Shown: piece after piece, positions 24,495 through 36,078 of the stretch
Layout of the letters: every line of letters starts with the position of its first letter
Numbering within the stretch: the first letter of the stretch is position 1
DNA from: Medicago truncatula
Lineage: Eukaryota > Streptophyta > Magnoliopsida > Fabales > Fabaceae
NCBI RefSeq assembly: GCF_003473485.1
Contig: NC_053048.1
Span: forward strand, 51,271,755-51,335,754
Length of the DNA stretch: 64,000 bases
Direction: 5' to 3'
Translations under genes and position numbers: made by a program
The notes under the pieces: generated by a model
What the model was told of the DNA's origin: nothing
The model's database searches: none
The model's input: the letters and a program-made list of their open reading frames with translations, nothing else

Positions 24495-26272
24495 TCTTTT
24501 TCAAAAACAACTTATTCAAAACAACTTATTTATACAAAACAGCTTATTACGACCTCATTTTCAAAAACCGCTTATTCAAAACAACTTATTTATACAAAAC
24601 AACTTATTATGACCTCTTTTTCGAAAACAAGTTATTTATCCAAAATTGCTTATTACGACCTCATTTTCAAAAACCGCTTATTCAAAACAACTTATTTATA
24701 CAAAACAGCTTATTACGACCTCTTTTTTAAAACAACTTATTCAAAACAGCTTATTTATGCAAAACAGCTTATTACGACCTCTTTTCAAAAAACAACTTAT
24801 TCAAAACAGTTTATTGATGTAAAACACCTTATTACAACCTCTTCTCAAAAACCAACTTATTCAAAACAGCTTATTTATGCAAAACAACTTATTACGACCT
24901 CTTTTCAGAAAACAACTTATTCAAAACAACTTATGAAGGTGTGAAAAACACAAGAAGGGGGGGTTGAATTGTGTTTTCTTTTTCTCTAAAAAAAAATTAC
25001 TTCTTCTGATAAAACTTCAGAAGCAGTTTGTGAGTGCTTCTGATGAAATGATCAGAATCAGATTGCAGCGGAAAAGAACAGAGCAGAGAAAAGAAAGACA
25101 AAGACACAAGCAGTTATCCTGGTTCCTTCCACAAATCAGAAGTAGTCCAGTCCCCCTTGCACTTCCAAGGAGATTTCACTATAATCACAAAGATTACAAA
25201 TGCTCAATACTCTCTAAGTATGAGACTTCTCAAAAATGCTCAAGCACACACGCAAGAGTCTTCCAATGCTCAAGCACTAAGCAAGAGTCTTCTAATGCTC
25301 AAGCACGCAGGCAAGAGGCTTCTAATCAAACAAAAATACAATGAATTAAGTTTGACTTGAACACTTGATATACAATCAGTGGTGTTCACAATACAATACA
25401 ATTAAGACTCTAGACTTTTGAATTTCTAAGATGTATCAAATCAGTGCAGAAATTCAGTGTGCTTTGTAGAATCAAATTGACAGAGTTTTGGCGCTTTTTA
25501 ACTTGTGTATGTCTCTCTCTTCAATCTTCAATTCTTCACTCCTTTATATAGAGGCGTGAAAGAGACGTTGAGATAATTAGCACGTCTAAAGAGTCGTTTG
25601 AAATCCTTTGATCATTCACCAGTAATCCTTTGCCTGATTTGGGTGTAGTCCTTTGAAGAATTAGCTTCAAATTCATTCCCACTTTGAAGGCACAAATTCT
25701 GCAGACATAGCTGTTGTCTTGTCTTGTAGCGTGGACAAAACAGAGTAGTGGAGGTAGTGGTTGTACACTTGTACTTTGTCAACTCTGTTAACGAAGGACA
25801 AATGCTCAGCGCTGTCCAAATGACCGTTGATACCTTCCTTTCAATTCTTCGTTCTTCTTAGATGAGATTGAAATGAGAAACAGCTACTTTGGATCTTTAG
25901 TTTGAATATATGGATTAAATGTAGCTTCTGGTGATGACTTCGCTTCTGATGAAAACCTTGCTTCTGATTACCTTCTGCTTCTGATGACGTCATCACTTCA
26001 GATGCACTTCAGCTTCAGAAGCACTTTAGCTTCAGACGCAGTTTTCTTCAGATGCTTAAAATTTCTTTTTCTTTCCATTGTTCTTCCAAGACCTATTGAA
26101 ATAACTTGAGTAGCCTTTGGTCCTGTACACTTGAACAATTATTAGCAATAACCAATTGGCAATTTTTAATACCTTGTTATCATCAAAACTTATTAAGGTT
26201 CATTGTGAAACACATTTTGTTCCAACAACTTATTTATGCAAAACAACTTATTACGATCTCTTTTCAGATAAG
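24495..26272 (+). repeat. 60-bp tandem array, interrupted by an LTR insertion
   Basis: Units of about 60 bp contain CTTATTCAAAACAGCTTATT and TTACGACCTC. The GACCTC marker recurs at about 24551, 24611, 24657, 24717, 24776, 24836 and 24896, i.e. mostly 60-bp steps with one shortened unit. The array is broken at 24933 by the LTR and resumes at 26228 with a further unit. Just beyond, near 26295-26318, AAATAAGCTGTTTTGAATAAG is the inverted form of the unit core. The array probably belongs to a larger element that starts near 24247 with a GGCTTTATTTGCGAG end. Confidence 0.75.
24934..26227. mobile_element. Solo LTR of 1.29 kb
   Basis: Fossil LTR beginning TGAAGGTGTG and ending TTCCAACA, flanked by the perfect 5-bp direct repeat ACTTA (24929-24933 and 26228-26232). 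No second LTR or internal region lies in the window, which is the signature of a solo LTR left by recombination. It carries internal short direct repeats: about 28-bp units with CAATGCTCAAGCAC at 25200-25310, and CTTCTGAT / CTTCAGA-rich units at 25930-26060. The superfamily is not certain; the GGGGGGTTGAATTGTG block near its start is common in legume LTRs. Confidence 0.78.
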
Positions 26273-26329
26273 TACCTACACATAAGCCGTTTTCTTCCCA
26301 AATAAGCTGTTTTGAATAAGTACCTACAC

Positions 26330-27000
26330 ATAACGGTCGATGTCTGTATTTTGTGTAGTTTTTTTTTTTCTTCTTCTTCTACCAATTTAACCATTCATTT
26401 GAAATACTATTTGCAAATTTATAGTCTTTTTTTATCGAATCAAATAATTTAATTTACTTTTATATTTGATCTTAGTATAGTTAATCCTAAACCAAATCTA
26501 ATCTAATTCTTAACTCATTATTTTTAGTCAAAAATCCTTAAAATCTCCTAATAAATTCAATATAAACTAATTTTAATTCAAATTTGTTAAAAATAAAAAT
26601 TTAAAAGCATACAATTTTGTCATAAAGTTTAAATAGCAACATGCTAGCCACAGCTCTTTTTTTTTTTTTTTCCTTTTTATTTATAAAAAACTAGTTGATC
26701 GCAACTCACAATTTATGTCAATATAAAGAAAGAGGACATATAAAAATATGATATGATAAAAATTGTTCAAATTACGATTAAAACTGAGTTTCCTTATTTA
26801 AAAAAAAAAATAGTTCTATTTAAAACGTGTCTTCATCGACATAAATAAATAAATGCATAATAAAGTATTATTTTACAATTGTTATCCATAAATAAATATA
26901 AATATAAATGATATAATTTTTTTTGTGTCAAAAAACAAAAATAATTAGGTTTCTCTATAAAATACAAGGGAATAAAGAAGAATGAAGAAATCGTTCAAAT
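26330..27000. other. Intergenic AT-rich stretch before LSM4
   Basis: Homopolymer-rich AT sequence. From about 27005 the DNA turns pyrimidine-rich (CTCTTTCCCTCCTCCACC), typical of a plant 5' leader for LSM4. No gene recognised. Confidence 0.6.
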
Positions 27001-27110
27001 CAATCAGAAAGTGAGGGTTCTCTTTCCCTCCTCCACCTTCTCTCACACTCTGCTCTTTTGAATCGCACGCACAGGCACAGCTTCATCGACGCCACTTCAA
27101 GCTCGTCAAC

Positions 27111-29504
27111 ATGGTAAGTACTTTACCTTTAAAACGCTAACAACGCATACTAGATCTTCCTATTCTCTATTCCTTTTTCTCCTAAACCTACCCGCATTCA
27201 AATTCTCTCGGATCAGAAAATTCTCTTTAACAAAATTGAAGCACTAGGGTTTATGCTATAGTCACCGTTAATTATTTTTATGTTTGCAATCATGTTAATT
27301 TTCTTTTTACCTTTTCTTTTTTGCAGCTTCCTCTTTCTCTTCTTAAGACCGCACAAGGCCACCCTATGGTAAGTAACAAAAACCTTTTCTTTATTTTACC
27401 TTGTGATTATTTTATTTTATTTTATTTATAATAACAACTTTTGATTTTTCATTGTTGTTAAATAATTTTTTTTGAACTTGTTGTAACAGTTGGTGGAGCT
27501 GAAAAATGGAGAGACATATAATGGCCATTTGGTTAATTGTGATACATGGATGAACATTCATCTCCGAGAAGTTATTTGTACCTCTAAAGTAATGTTCTTT
27601 TTAAGTCTTCTTGTTTGTTGTCTTTTTAATTTGTTATTGTTGAAAGGTTGGTTTATGGATTTTGATTGAAGTTGGTAATGTAGGATGGAGATAGATTTTG
27701 GCGGATGCCTGAATGCTACATACGGGGAAATACGATCAAGTACCTTCGAGTTCCTGATGAGGTATGTAATGGTGGTGATTAGTTATTTGTAATGAGATTA
27801 AGGTTCATGTGCTATCAGCGTAGATAAGCTTTACACTGACATCTAATGAGGATTTAACAGTTTGCCACTTCATTAGTTTTAAGATTCGGTTGTAACTTGT
27901 AAGAGTAGATTAATATATCGGAATAGTGGATTCTTATTGGATGCATGTGTAAAGTTAGTTTACAATGACAGTACACTCCCTTTAATGTTATTTAAGAAAA
28001 CCATTAGCGAATAGGTTGCTAAGAAGGTGAACCTTACCTTGTGGTCTATTGGTCTGTCTTGGTTTAGTTGGGAAAAACCTTGTGCTCAAGGGTTTAAGCC
28101 TTAAGGCTGTGCTCATACTTTTGTCTCGAGCTTCTGTATTGGGCTACCCTTTTAGTGAATCAGGTAATTTGTTAAGTGATGTCTGACTTATACATGGTTT
28201 TGTCAACTAATTTTGCTTCATTGCTTTTGATTTAGGTTATTGATAAAGTTCAGGAAGAAAAGAGCCGTACAGGTATGAAGTGTTAATTTTGATATCTAGT
28301 TTATTCTGAGAGTTCAAGTATGTCATATGTGTGTGTGTGTGATAAATCCTAAATTGACTAGGAATGGGCAAGCTGAGTAGGATATAAAGTGGAAGGACTT
28401 GTGAATCTGATGCCTTGAGATTTTGGATTGAAATATGGTGTCAAATCAACCAAAACTACATCTCTGTAGTGTTTTGGATGCCTAATAACAAACCCAACAA
28501 ACTTCCCCTGCTGGGTCTAGCACTTGGTGTTTATCTTGATGTATATGTAAATTGTTCGTTTATAACTTATAAGGGGGAAAGGAATATTGGTGTGCACGTT
28601 ATAATAAAGATGCATATATAATTTTCTTCTGATTGATTCTGACTTATGGCACATTTTTTTTTTTTTATAAAGATGCAAACTTCCCCTGTTGGATCCACAC
28701 AATTTGAAATGCCATTTATGCAGCCTTCCAGTTATATAAAAAATAAAGTTATCTAATCAATGTCACCCTTTTCAGATCGCAAGCCACCTGGTGTGGGACG
28801 TGGTAGGGGTAGAGGTAGGGAGGATGCTGCTGGTGCTGGTGGACGCCAAACAAAAGGCACTGGGCGTGGTTTTGATGATGGTGGTGCTAGAGGAGCCGGA
28901 GGCCGAGGCAGGGCTAGCCAAGGTGGAAAGCCTGGAGGAAGCAGAGGTAAATCATAAATGCACTCATCATATGTTTTACAACCTCTATGCGTGTTTTCTT
29001 CAATCTTAAATTATGTTTTTGTTATTATGATACAAAAGACTAAATATTAACCACAACTTGATAAACTAGATTTATAATTCTAATCAAATAAAGAAGCAAA
29101 TTACAGAGTATATAAAAAAAATACAGAAGCTAATTGTAAGTAAGAAATAATTTAAGATACTTTGAGAATTCAGATATTATAAGATATTTATCATATACTC
29201 TAATACCTTAAATTCACTATGTCAGAGGTCAAAGAGTTTCCTCGAATTATCTTTTATTTTCATCTAGACCAGATTTTCTCTTGATAAACTAGCAAGTTAT
29301 TCCGCTGAAAAGGTCATTATTGTTGAAAGAACGCCTTAACAATTCTGTAATTTGATGGCTCTGATGTTAAATTTTTTTGTTCGAAAAATGCATAAAAGTT
29401 ATACAGGTATTTTAATTTTTAAAATGATAGCATGGAGTTAAAGAATGTATAGTAATCAAATACCTTTTCTTCTTTTTGTAGGTGCTGGGCGAGGTAGAGG
29501 TTGA
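27111..29504 (+). CDS. LSM4: LSM4, Sm-like protein of the LSm1-7 and LSm2-8 rings
   Basis: RNA-binding subunit shared by the cytoplasmic LSm1-7 complex (mRNA decapping) and the nuclear LSm2-8 complex (U6 snRNA, splicing). Exons: 27111-27113 (ATG alone), 27327-27368, 27490-27588, 27684-27761, 28236-28272, 28776-28946 and 29482-29504, encoding 150 residues. The Sm fold is clear: Sm1 [27 protein letters not shown] (about 14-40) and Sm2 [16 protein letters not shown] (about 59-74). The tail is Gly/Arg-rich with RGRGRGRE and [10 protein letters not shown], ending GAGRGRG; such RGG tails on LSM4 are known targets of arginine methylation. A first exon that holds only the start codon is unusual but well supported by the acceptor and protein match. 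Reading past the exon 6 donor gives a short alternative end (GKS, stop). Confidence 0.93.
27795..27985. mobile_element. Possible MITE in LSM4 intron 4
   Basis: AGCTTTACACTGACA near 27827 has a partial inverted counterpart around 27950-27975 (TGTGTAAAGTTAGTTTACAATGACA), framing about 150-190 bp. It resembles known legume MITEs with TTTACACTGACA ends, but no target duplication was read. Confidence 0.3.
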
Positions 29505-31071
29505 TCTATGCAAATGATATGAAGTGTGAACTACTTCCAATGGGACTTTGCTCTACTTTTAGAGGCATTTGTGCTTGTCTTTATGCGTACCTGCAGCAGA
29601 CTTCACTGCCCGTGTTTCATATGTTTCCTTGGATTTTAGCTTTGAAGCATTTTTCTTGTATTTATCTATGGTCTCAAAAATGTTGGTGCTATTATATATT
29701 ATTTGAGGAAGGATTCTGTCTAATACCTTCCAATGGTAAACAGTTTTTTTTTCTTTATTTCCCCGCAGTAAGAAGAGCACCCAACGTTGGTATATTTGGG
29801 ATGCTCCTTTAACAATTGTAGATGAAACGTTTGGGGGGTTTTAACTTGAAGTCATGTTCTAGTAATTTAGACGTTTGCTAGAAATTATCTGTTTTTTTCC
29901 TCATGAGGTTGAATGTTGATTTAAAACGTTTGGAGCAATCACGAATTTGAAATTTAGCTGTGTATGAAATTTAAATATCTTATGTGCAATGTTTAGAATT
30001 TTATAACAATTCCAATTTTTATATTACAAACTATTAAAAAATTTATCTTAGAAGGTATCCAACTATGGAGATTATTTATCTCCTTTATAAGACTTTCTTG
30101 TTGAGTTTATTAGAAAATAAGATAACATGACTTTCAAGCTTTAACAAATTTCCCCTACCTAATCTTGTTTCTAGAAATCATTTTCTTTGCACTACCAAAA
30201 AAAAGAAATCATTTTCTTTTCTTTTAGGGTCATAAATGGAGAGGATCTCAACTCTTTTTCTAGGTATTGTGCATAAATTAACTCTTTTGGGAAGAATGAT
30301 TTTGTGAGAGTCGCTTGACTTACTTCGATTAGTTGCCTTTTATGGCCTTCAAGCTATTTTTATATTTTTTTCTTTTTCTCAGCTCAAGATGAATTCTTTT
30401 CTTTTCTATGCTCGATTGCTCTATTATTCTCTAAAAGACACCCATAGTTGGTCAGTTTCATACAAAGAATCGAGGACCAAAAAATATTTTCACTTTATGG
30501 CACAAATGGGGCAACTAGTTATTCATCAAAACATGCTTCATAAATAGAAATTAGTTTCAAAAAGGTTACAAGTCTAAGTTCGAACAATAGTCATTGAGTT
30601 ATGGTGACCAAATATGGACCCACTCTTTATAACCGAATAAACAATTTGTTTTTTGATACAATTAAATAGACGAATAAAATTACTTAACTAAATACGATAA
30701 AATATGGACAATTCTACTATTAACAATATAAGTTAAATTTTTATTTGATTATTGTGTATTCTAAAAAAATTATAACCAAATACGATAAAATAAACATAAA
30801 GTTAAGCAACAACAAAGCGGAAAGACAAACACATAATGTCGCCTTGACGCTAGTGATACATAATGAATCAAATGATCTATATTTCTTATTTAAAATATAA
30901 AAGGGGCTTGTGCAAAACGCCCCATTACAAATATTACACGCAATAAACATAAAAGTAAAATTTTTAACCCAAAATCCATCACATCCTAACCCAAGTTTAA
31001 TAAAAAACTAAATAAATAAACCAAAAAAAAATAATCAAACTGTTTAGTTAAGCAGCATAGGACTACTAGTA
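29505..31071. other. Intergenic between convergent LSM4 and GTS1
   Basis: Holds the LSM4 3' region (to about 29850) and AT-rich DNA. Short open frames at 29501-29812 and 30741-30950 show no family motif. Nothing else recognised. Confidence 0.6.
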
Positions 31072-34000
31072 TTAGTACGGGTGATGGCGATTTTTCTTGC
31101 AAGTTCTTTCCGGTTTCATAACCAATGAACTTGAAATCCAAGATTGGTTTTTTTGAGGGGAATCATCATCAGACAGCCAACAACATAGCCTACCATCTTC
31201 CCCACCTGTCCATCCAAAAATGCCTGAACTATGAACTCTGGACATAGGTAGAACACTTCTAACAACATCTGTATGGCCACCTTCGAGAATTGCTTCTGCA
31301 CCTCCAATTGTTGTCGTTTCACTGTAATTTACAGGAAAGAAACCCAAAGTACCCGCATTTGTGCCACCGATCAACCATAGTTTTTCAGCTTCTCTTGAGT
31401 AGTGGCAATCAACGAAGTAGTCAACCTGCAATATAAAGTAAAGATCAGTTTGTTGGCTAAGGCTTGTAGTGACAAAATATTTGCCCAATAGAGCAGTATA
31501 CAAGCTTTTGCTCCACAAGGTAATTGCAATCAGATAAGGAAGATCGTCTACCCAGCTTGTTCAACCAATGCCATGTATTTATGACTGAATTAGTAGCCAA
31601 ATTGATCCTCAAAATTGCAAGTATCGATCAAAATAGTCTCCGAATTTAGCAAATTAACAAATACATCACTTAAATTGTAACATCAGTTAAAATAGTCCAT
31701 CTGTTAACACTGATGTTGGAACCTATGATGTGGCACATTAAATGAACATGTAACCCCGTACGTGGATCTTACATCAATGCCATATCACCAGGAACTAAAT
31801 TGTATAAAATTTAATTGAAGTCTTCGGATCTCAAGAGTAGCAGCTCTAAAATGGGCATGAAATGCAAAATTTAACATGTCACATAAGTTTCTGATGATGT
31901 GAGTATGTGACATTGAAGTGAGATCCAAGTGGAAGACCACGTGTTCAGTTAATGTGTCAAGACATAGCCTCTAACAATAGAAGTCAACGGAGTGACTATT
32001 TTCGGTGCTGCGTTATTATCTCAGGATGTATTTGCCAATTCATAAAATTCAGAGCATATTCACTCATTTATGACCACATTATGAATTTAAAGAGAATACG
32101 TAGTTTATAAATACAAGCTGTAGCCTCTCCTGGAATTTTCGACAAAGCTTGGTTGTCAATCCAACTCCACGCACTTCAATATGAAGTAGTATATGTAATT
32201 TAGCATGGCTGAAAAGCACACAAAGCAAAGGCTCTCCTGGAAGGAAAGCTCCAAAAGGATCAGGTTTAAAGAGAGCTAAAATTCTTACAGCCCCCCTCCA
32301 TTCTTTCTTTCTTTCTTTCTTTCTTCTGTTCTGTCTCATGACAAGCAAATGATATATCATCTGCATAAGATGCCTACGCATCACATCACATTTTTATTTT
32401 TGAGGCAAAAACTTTAATTTTCGAAGAAAGCATTGGCGCGACAAGTAGAAGCCATGATTTCAAGTTGTGGAATTAGCCTAAGTAAGGCCGATTACAATAA
32501 AACTACAATGAATCGGCTCCTTCTTTGAACTCTGTAGTGGAGGTTGGCCTTTTATAGAAACTATATTTTTCATGTACGAAGTATAACACCTTTCAGGTTC
32601 AAACAAATAAGCATATTCCATCAAATAGGAAGGAAAGAACTCACATGATCCAAATTCCAACTTTCAGAAGCTAAAGTACGCGTGTCTGAGAAGTTTACTT
32701 CATTTCTTCCTTCTTTCCAGTCCCAAATGCTACACAAAAGAATATAAGAATCAGCCATAGCAAAAAGAGAGGAAGACTAAATCTGCACATGCAAATCCAT
32801 ATAACCCACATTAAGAGCATAAGAGTGTCTTGTATACATCAATTTACCATTCATTAGCTATGATGCACTGACAACAGGACACAACACTGACACATGCACG
32901 TTGACACCGGTAAAAACTTGAAAAAATGAATTAATTAAATGCAATCACATGTGTCAGTGTCGTGTCAGTGACCGGCACTGACATGTGTCGAACACCGGAC
33001 ACGCCTTCCATCAGAAGTGCCGGTGCTACATAGTTCATTAGCAACTATGAATTGATGACATTGAATTCAGTACAAAGCACAACACAATAACATGCGTCAT
33101 TGCAAACGAGTAAACTATCTAACCGTTGAGGAAATAAAAACCAGTAATGGAGATAAATTGTACCCGAGAGTTTCAATATGAGTTAAACACCAAAGCTTCT
33201 GATAACTCTCTCCAAAAAAACCCACCTTTGCAATTGATGTTCCCACATTAATCACCTACATTTTGCAAGCAAAAAATTTGCTAATTTAGTATGAGCAACT
33301 TTCTTCAGTTCAAATATGCAAAGGACTTGAGAAACCTGTTTTTTTTTTTCAAATGTGAAACTTGAGCTCTGCATATGCAAGCATCAATAGTGTAAATAGG
33401 GTTATTAATTTGCATGTTGTGGAAGCAAACTATACAATCCTATTCTATTGATTACTTATCTGAGTTAAATATATTTGGCCATTTAAAAAGGTTGTAAATT
33501 GCAAGAATTGTCAACTGACTGAAATTTAATTTGAGTCTCAGACATACCGACTCTAGATGATCATCGTCGTTAATATCTCCAGTGGTATCAAATATGCAGA
33601 CCAATCCATCAACTGAAGCAGAAATGAGCTTGCCTCGTTCTTCAGGGATAAAATGAACCTAGAATCACACATTTTCAACAAATCAGACATCAATTCACAC
33701 ATACATTCAACATATGATATATATGCTCCAGCTTGAGGGGGAGTTTTTTTATTTATTAGCTTGATATAGTTTCCTTACTTTCTATTTTTCATTTTTTGAG
33801 GGATTCTCTCTTGTATATAAATTTGCACAATCTCATTGTGAAATATAAGTTGATGACTCCATATCATTCAAATGAAGCCAAGCAAGGTAATAAAATACAT
33901 GTGACAAATTCAGGATTTGTCAAGGCCAAAGTTGATCACTCCATATCATTCTACTCGTACAAGGCCAAAGTCAAAAAGCAAATTCTAATAATTGAATTAC

Positions 34001-35788
34001 TCCTTACTTTTTTTGAACAAGCCAATTGAATCACTCCTTACTAATCCTGCATAAATAAGCAGTTTGCGTGGAATTGATCAAGTAATGCCTAAAGCCATGT
34101 TGAGCTATGAAAATGGCTACAGACAGAACCGGAAAAAGCCAATCATTCGAAGTCTCCAACTAACAATATCGGACACAGAATACGAGGAATCAAATATTTG
34201 GTTTTATAAATCTACAAGGAATAAGGTATATCCTCCATTATTTTCTGCAATAAGATTTCCACTATTGTTAGGAACCCAAGAATTGAATTCCAAAGAAATA
34301 ACAATTTTATCAAGACATATTTTCCCCTTCACAATAGAGAATACTCTGTTCAAAATTACAAGATTCAAAGAATACTCATTTGTATTGTCCTACTTATCAC
34401 ATATTCCTCTAACAACGTATAACTACTTAAACTACTCTAGTATCCTTTTATTCTATAGTCCTAACAACTGTTTCTTCTTACAGAAATATCCCGAGCCCAT
34501 TTGTTGGCAGTGTTAACTATCCTACAGTTTTTAAAACATATTATATTAAATCCTGCATTCTTACGTCAGTTTTTTAGGAGGGCATCACCAAGCCAAACAT
34601 CCTTTCACCAAAGGGTTACAACTCCATCAGATCAAGTTTTAGATTAAGATGTAATTGAAAAACTTCAAACAGAACAAACCTGAGTGACATCATCCACATG
34701 AGAATCTTCTAGGCATGCAATTTGCTTGTTATTTCTCCAATCCCACAAGAGTACCTGGGATAATTACACGACACAGTATAAATTCCATACCAGTCTAAAT
34801 CAATTCACACAGTATCTATCTATCTATCTATCTATCTATCACCAAGGTCCTCCAATAGAAAAGCAAACCTGTGAATCACAACCCGCAGCAACTAAATTTC
34901 CACTAGGTCCTCCAATAGAGAAGCTGAAGATTTCTTGAGACGGACCAGCATTGATAATAGAAACCTGCAGTTTTGACATTCAATTTAACACTCAAGCAGC
35001 AAAGAGATCATGGGCCTATTTGCATTGACTTATTTGAGCTTATCTAGTGGCATAGACACTGGTGAGACTATTCAAGAGAGTTTATGAAAAAATATTTGAT
35101 TCAGCTTATTTCCATAAGCTCTTGAGGTCTGAGGATAGCTTGTGAAAAGGGCTTGTATGAAACAATTTAGCTTTATTTTGTCATTTATTATAGAAATAAA
35201 CACTTATATGATTAGTGGTTGTGCTATACACGCTTAATTAAGTTGTTTATCTATAAGGCACCAATAATTATGGAGAGAAAAACCAAATAATAACATTAGT
35301 AACAACAAAAAATCAACCTGCTGAAATGTTCTAGTGTCCCAAGTCCTGATAGTACCATCTGAAGAACAAGAGCTTAGAATATTGGGATTAGAATGACCCG
35401 AAAACAAAATCTGATTGATAGTTGCAGTGTGACCCTTGCACTCTCCATAATATTGACCCATCACTGGTGAATACAATTTCACTGCGTTCGTTGAAAGTGA
35501 AACCGCCATTGAACTCCAATCATCCCTTCCATTCACAAAAAAAAAAAAAAAAAATCCCAAATATTATAAAAACTCCCAAATTAAGGGCACAAATAAAAAA
35601 GTGAACTTTTTCAATTTTTGATCAAGTTTGAGTATAATTAAAAAGCTTAAGAAGAAAGTGAAAAGGACGTACTTTGGGATGATTTGGAAAACATAATCGT
35701 CACCGAAATTAGTTTGGATAGAGTTTTTAAGACCGAAGCGTTTAACGTTGTTGGGTATGGGAAAAGGTCGTTGTTCCTCGACATCCAT
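31072..35788 (-). CDS. GTS1: WD40 repeat protein GTS1 / WDR89 homologue, eight exons
   Basis: WD40 beta-propeller protein, homologue of human WDR89 and Arabidopsis GIGANTUS1, which affects germination, growth and biomass and interacts with ribosome-biogenesis factors. Exons in transcript order: 35673-35788, 35318-35525, 34869-34964, 34680-34754, 33548-33658, 33164-33255, 32645-32729 and 31072-31425; phases all agree and give 378 residues. Visible propeller features: DDWSSMAVSLSTNAVKLYS, CKGHTATINQILFSG...DGTIRTWDTR, VLLWDWRN, SHVDDVTQVHFIPEERGKLISASVDGLVCIFDT, KLWCLTHIETLGIWDW, and a last repeat GGHTDVVRSV...FGWTGGEDGRLCCW. The C-terminus is basic (KPERTCKKNRHHPY), matching the Arabidopsis tail. 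ATG at 35786-35788 gives the conserved FPIPN...VKRFGLKNSIQTNFG start. Introns carry a MITE, an LTR fragment and microsatellites. Confidence 0.93.
32301..32326 (+). repeat. (TTTC)n microsatellite in a GTS1 intron
   Basis: About six TTTC units within GTS1 intron 7. Confidence 0.8.
32859..33033. mobile_element. MITE copy 1 (GTGTCGGTG family), in GTS1 intron 6
   Basis: Short element whose ends are inverted: TATGATGCACTGACA at the left, and CTATGTAGCACCGGCAC when read on the minus strand from the right. It is flanked by the direct repeat TTCATTAGC (32850-32858 and 33034-33042), which points to an 8- or 9-bp target duplication. The interior is rich in GTGTCAGTG/CACTGACA phrases. Two related copies lie at 59889-60053 and 62209-62372. 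Confidence 0.75.
33735..33852 (+). mobile_element. Copia-type LTR fragment in GTS1 intron 4
   Basis: Fossil fragment in the plus sense: a polypurine-like GCTTGAGGGGGAG (about 33733-33745) leads into LTR-like DNA with a TTGTATATAAATTTG promoter block and CAATCTCATTGTGAAATATAAG-type sequence. No partner LTR or coding part was found. Old and broken. Confidence 0.5.
34813..34840 (+). repeat. (ATCT)n microsatellite in GTS1 intron 3
   Basis: Seven ATCT units lie 28 bp from exon 3. Directly beside it, 34846-34863 repeats an 18-bp stretch (GGTCCTCCAATAGAAAAG) that also occurs inside exon 3 at about 34904-34921 with one change. Confidence 0.8.
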
Positions 35789-36078
35789 GGCCGTTGTTTG
35801 TGACTGTTTCTATGAAGGTGCAATTGCGGAGGAAGAAAAGGGTTTTAGGGCTCTGATCAGCTAACTAAGACGAGGTCCAGTTAAGCAAAGCTCAATAACC
35901 TCACTTTTTTTCTTCTTCATTATTCCATTATATTATCCTTTCTTATTAAATTAAATTATATATTAATGTTGTTATATTATTATTATAAGTTGCAGAGTTT
36001 TGGAATTGGACAACGATAATTTATGATGGTGATAAAAATGTTATTTTAAAAGAAATCAAGTGATCATGTGCCAATTTT

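Noticed and set aside
24609-24944. Repetitive 111-codon frame rich in TTYSKQLIYAKQLIT
   Set aside because: Translation of the 60-bp tandem array; no sign of a real protein.
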